Source of the DNA: an uncultured Devosia sp.
GTDB taxonomy: Bacteria > Pseudomonadota > Alphaproteobacteria > Rhizobiales > Devosiaceae
Assembly: GCA_946481445.1 (NCBI GenBank)
Contig: CAMLOA010000151.1
Span: 1-5,772 of the forward strand
Reading direction: 5' to 3'
DNA length: 5,772 nucleotides
The notes below the pieces were generated by a model that was given only the letters and a program-made list of their open reading frames with translations, was not told where the DNA came from and ran no database searches. The position numbers were made by a program, and so were the translations under genes. Of the stretch, positions 4,018 through 5,772 are shown in pieces. The first letter of the stretch is position 1, and each line of letters begins with the position of its first letter.

Positions 4018-5631
4018 ATGACTGAAATCCGCACCAATGCCGCCGAATTCACCGTCAGCGAGATCGCCCAGGCGGTGAAGCGGACGGTCGAGGATGAGTT
4101 CGGCCATGTGCGCGTGCGCGGCGAGATTTCCGGATTTCGCGGGGTGCATGCCTCAGGTCACGCCTATTTCACGCTCAAGGACGAAAATGCGGCCATCGAT
4201 GCGGTGGTGTGGAAGACCAGCTACGCAAGGCTGACCTTCAAGCCGCAGGAAGGCCTGGAGGTCATCGCCACCGGCCGCCTCACCACCTTCCCCCGCTCGT
4301 CCAAGTACCAGATCGTCATCGACACCATCGAGCCGGCCGGCGCGGGCGCGCTGATGGCGCTGCTCGAGGAGCGCCGCAGGAAGCTCGCGGCCGAGGGCCT
4401 GTTCGCCCGCGAGCGCAAGCGGGCCCTCCCCTACCTGCCGCAGGTCATCGGCGTCGTCACCTCCCCTACCGGAGCCGTCATCCGGGATATCCTCCATCGT
4501 CTCGAGGACCGTTTCCCCACCCATGTTATCGTCTGGCCGGTGCGGGTGCAGGGCGAGACCTGCGCGCCGGAGGTGGTCAATGCCATCGAGGGATTCAACG
4601 CCCTGTTGCCCAATGGCCCCATCCCGCGGCCGGACCTGCTGATCGTCGCGCGGGGCGGCGGATCGATCGAGGATCTCTGGGGCTTCAACGAGGAGGCGGT
4701 GGTGCGCGCCGTCGCGGGCAGCGCCATTCCCGTCATCTCCGCGGTCGGGCACGAGACCGACACGACGCTGTGCGACTATGCCGCCGACATGCGCGCGCCG
4801 ACGCCCACGGCAGCCGCGGAGGCCGCCGTGCCGGTGCGGGCAGAGCTCCTCGCCTATGTCGATGACCAGGGCAGCCGCCAGCGCCAGGCGGCGCGGCGTG
4901 TCGCCCAGTCGGCGCGGGACCGGCTGCGCGCGGCCAGTGCCGGCCTGCCGCGCCCCGCCGATCTCGTCGCCACCCAGCGCCAGCGGCTCGACCATGCCGC
5001 GACCAACCTTTTGGCCAGCCTGCGCCATTCCGTGCAGGACAGGCGCCTGGCCTATTCCAGGGTCGCGCCCCTGCTCGGCCCGCAGATGCTGCACCGCCGG
5101 CATGCCGAACTCGGCGAGCGCCTCGCCAATCTGCGGCGTCACGCCGAGGCCGGCCTGCGCAAGACGGTCGAGCGCGCGCGCCTCACCCACGATCCGGCCG
5201 GCCGCCGGCTCGACCAATCGGCGTCACGGCTGGTGGAGCGCAAGCGCGCCCAGTTCGAGTCTGTCGCCCCAAAGCTGTCGCCGGGTGCCCTCAAGGCCGA
5301 CCTGCGGCACGCGGAGGGACGGCTGACGCCGCTGGGTCCACGGCTGCTGCGTGCCATCCAGCTGGGCCTGGGGCAGCGGGCGGCGAGCCTGGCACAGGCC
5401 GGCAAGCTGCTGGAATCGCTGAGCTACAAGGCGGTGCTGGCGCGCGGCTATGCGGTGGTCACCGATGCCGCGGGTCATCTGGTGCGCGGGCGCGCCGGCC
5501 TCTCCCCGGGCGATCCGGTGACCATCGAGTTTGGCGATGGCGGCGTCGGCGCCACCATTTCGGGCAGTCCGGTCATCAAGAAGAAACCAAAGCCCCAATC
5601 GGATAATCCGGGCCAGGAAAGCCTCTTTTGA
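4018..5631 (+). CDS. xseA: Exodeoxyribonuclease VII large subunit
   Basis: A 537-residue large subunit of exonuclease VII, which together with several copies of the small XseB subunit degrades single-stranded DNA from both ends in DNA repair. The N-terminal OB-fold domain lies at about 9-107 (EFTVSEIAQAVKR, VRGEISGFRG, GHAYFTLKD). The catalytic domain begins near 125 with LPYLPQVIGVVTSPTGAVIRD. It contains RGGGSIEDLW (212-221) and SAVGHETDTT (241-250). D157, R212, H245 and D248 match the conserved E. coli residues D155, R205, H238 and D241. A long arginine/alanine-rich helical region (about 275-470) forms the coiled-coil part, followed by the conserved SYKAVLARGYAVV (469-481) and a basic tail ending in ESLF. 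It is longer than the 456-residue E. coli protein, as is usual in Hyphomicrobiales. ATG at 4018 is the first start after an in-frame stop at 3985-3987; its Shine-Dalgarno is weak. xseB is not in the window. Confidence 0.97.
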   Translation: MTEIRTNAAEFTVSEIAQAVKRTVEDEFGHVRVRGEISGFRGVHASGHAYFTLKDENAAIDAVVWKTSYARLTFKPQEGLEVIATGRLTTFPRSSKYQIVIDTIEPAGAGALMALLEERRRKLAAEGLFARERKRALPYLPQVIGVVTSPTGAVIRDILHRLEDRFPTHVIVWPVRVQGETCAPEVVNAIEGFNALLPNGPIPRPDLLIVARGGGSIEDLWGFNEEAVVRAVAGSAIPVISAVGHETDTTLCDYAADMRAPTPTAAAEAAVPVRAELLAYVDDQGSRQRQAARRVAQSARDRLRAASAGLPRPADLVATQRQRLDHAATNLLASLRHSVQDRRLAYSRVAPLLGPQMLHRRHAELGERLANLRRHAEAGLRKTVERARLTHDPAGRRLDQSASRLVERKRAQFESVAPKLSPGALKADLRHAEGRLTPLGPRLLRAIQLGLGQRAASLAQAGKLLESLSYKAVLARGYAVVTDAAGHLVRGRAGLSPGDPVTIEFGDGGVGATISGSPVIKKKPKPQSDNPGQESLF

Positions 5632-5682
5632 TCGCCGGCTTTGCCGCTTATATGGTGAGCAGGATTGAAGGACATGGCGGCC

Positions 5683-5772
5683 ATGAACATCTTTGACAAG
5701 GGCTTTACCCCCGCCGAGGCGGTGTTGCGTTACCTTGATGGCGACTATGTCGTGCTCAAGCCCGGCAGCTTC
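5683..5772 (+). CDS. DUF2093 family protein, N-terminal 30 residues, cut by window edge
   Basis: The open frame reads MNIFDKGFTPAEAVLRYLDG and continues DYVVLKPGSF to the window end. The AVLRYLDGDYVVLKPG segment is the hallmark of the DUF2093 family, small alphaproteobacterial proteins of about 70 residues with no known function. It lies 51 bases after xseA on the same strand with no terminator between, so cotranscription with xseA is likely. Start choice: ATG at 5683 has AAGGA ten bases upstream. An in-frame ATG at 5674 lies only one base from that AAGGA, too close to use it. A possible separate promoter (TTGATC at 5628, TATATG at 5649) has only a 15-base spacer and is weak. Confidence 0.85.
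   Translation, partial: MNIFDKGFTPAEAVLRYLDGDYVVLKPGSF

Noticed and set aside
4001..4021. Six-codon mini-ORF (ATG CCG CAC CAC AGG GCA TGA) whose stop overlaps the xseA start
   Set aside because: The ATGA overlap suggests translational coupling, but there is no Shine-Dalgarno and so short a frame is likely by chance.
2667..4052. 461-codon minus-strand open frame opposite the LysR gene
   Set aside because: It is a shadow of the LysR coding strand. The translation matches no family and runs through the divergent promoter region.
4153..5217. 354-codon minus-strand open frame opposite xseA
   Set aside because: The plus strand encodes unmistakable XseA motifs; the antisense product is compositionally odd and without domains.
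5628..5654. Promoter for the DUF2093 gene (TTGATC, TATATG)
   Set aside because: The 15-base spacer is too short for a normal sigma-70 promoter, and read-through from xseA explains expression more simply.

Overview
The window looks like a chromosomal segment of an alphaproteobacterium, most likely order Hyphomicrobiales (Rhizobiales). The evidence is high GC content, a coxB-ctaD gene order, an IalB-family protein, a DUF1127 small protein, and an xseA gene followed by a DUF2093 gene. The protein flavour is reminiscent of Devosia and its relatives, but the genus is a guess from memory that no search has tested. No phage, IS, CRISPR, tRNA or rRNA signal was seen.

Layout, left to right. (1) Bases 1-1411, minus strand: coxB (cytochrome c oxidase subunit II) followed by the start of ctaD (subunit I), which runs off the left edge. 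This is the head of an aa3-type terminal oxidase operon transcribed leftward. (2) Bases 1412-1740: a 329-base divergent intergenic region with an FNR/FixK-like box, three GANTC sites and a perfect 14-bp palindrome just upstream of the next gene. (3) Bases 1741-2515, plus strand: a tightly packed two-gene unit with an exported IalB-family protein and a tiny single-domain PilZ protein (probable cyclic-di-GMP receptor). The PilZ gene starts at TTG and its Shine-Dalgarno begins within the upstream stop codon. (4) Bases 2516-2677: a convergent spacer with three perfect-stem hairpins. One of them is a textbook intrinsic terminator for the minus strand. Read on that strand, the spacer is the 3' UTR of a DUF1127 gene and carries several CCUCC-type motifs. 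(5) Bases 2678-3977: a DUF1127 gene (minus) and a LysR-type regulator of the LrhA/HexA kind (plus), divergent across a 154-base promoter region with nested inverted repeats overlapping both predicted promoters. (6) Bases 4018-5772, plus strand: xseA (exonuclease VII large subunit), then the start of a DUF2093 gene cut by the right edge.

How the parts relate. coxB and ctaD encode two core subunits of one respiratory enzyme. xseA is a DNA repair/processing gene that appears unrelated to its LysR neighbour. The most interesting block is LysR / DUF1127 / hairpin-rich 3' UTR. Its architecture resembles the known pattern in which DUF1127 mRNAs carry anti-Shine-Dalgarno small RNAs in their 3' region (CcaF1-CcsR in Rhodobacter), here apparently under an adjacent divergent LysR regulator. 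This is an inference from layout and motifs, not a demonstrated system.
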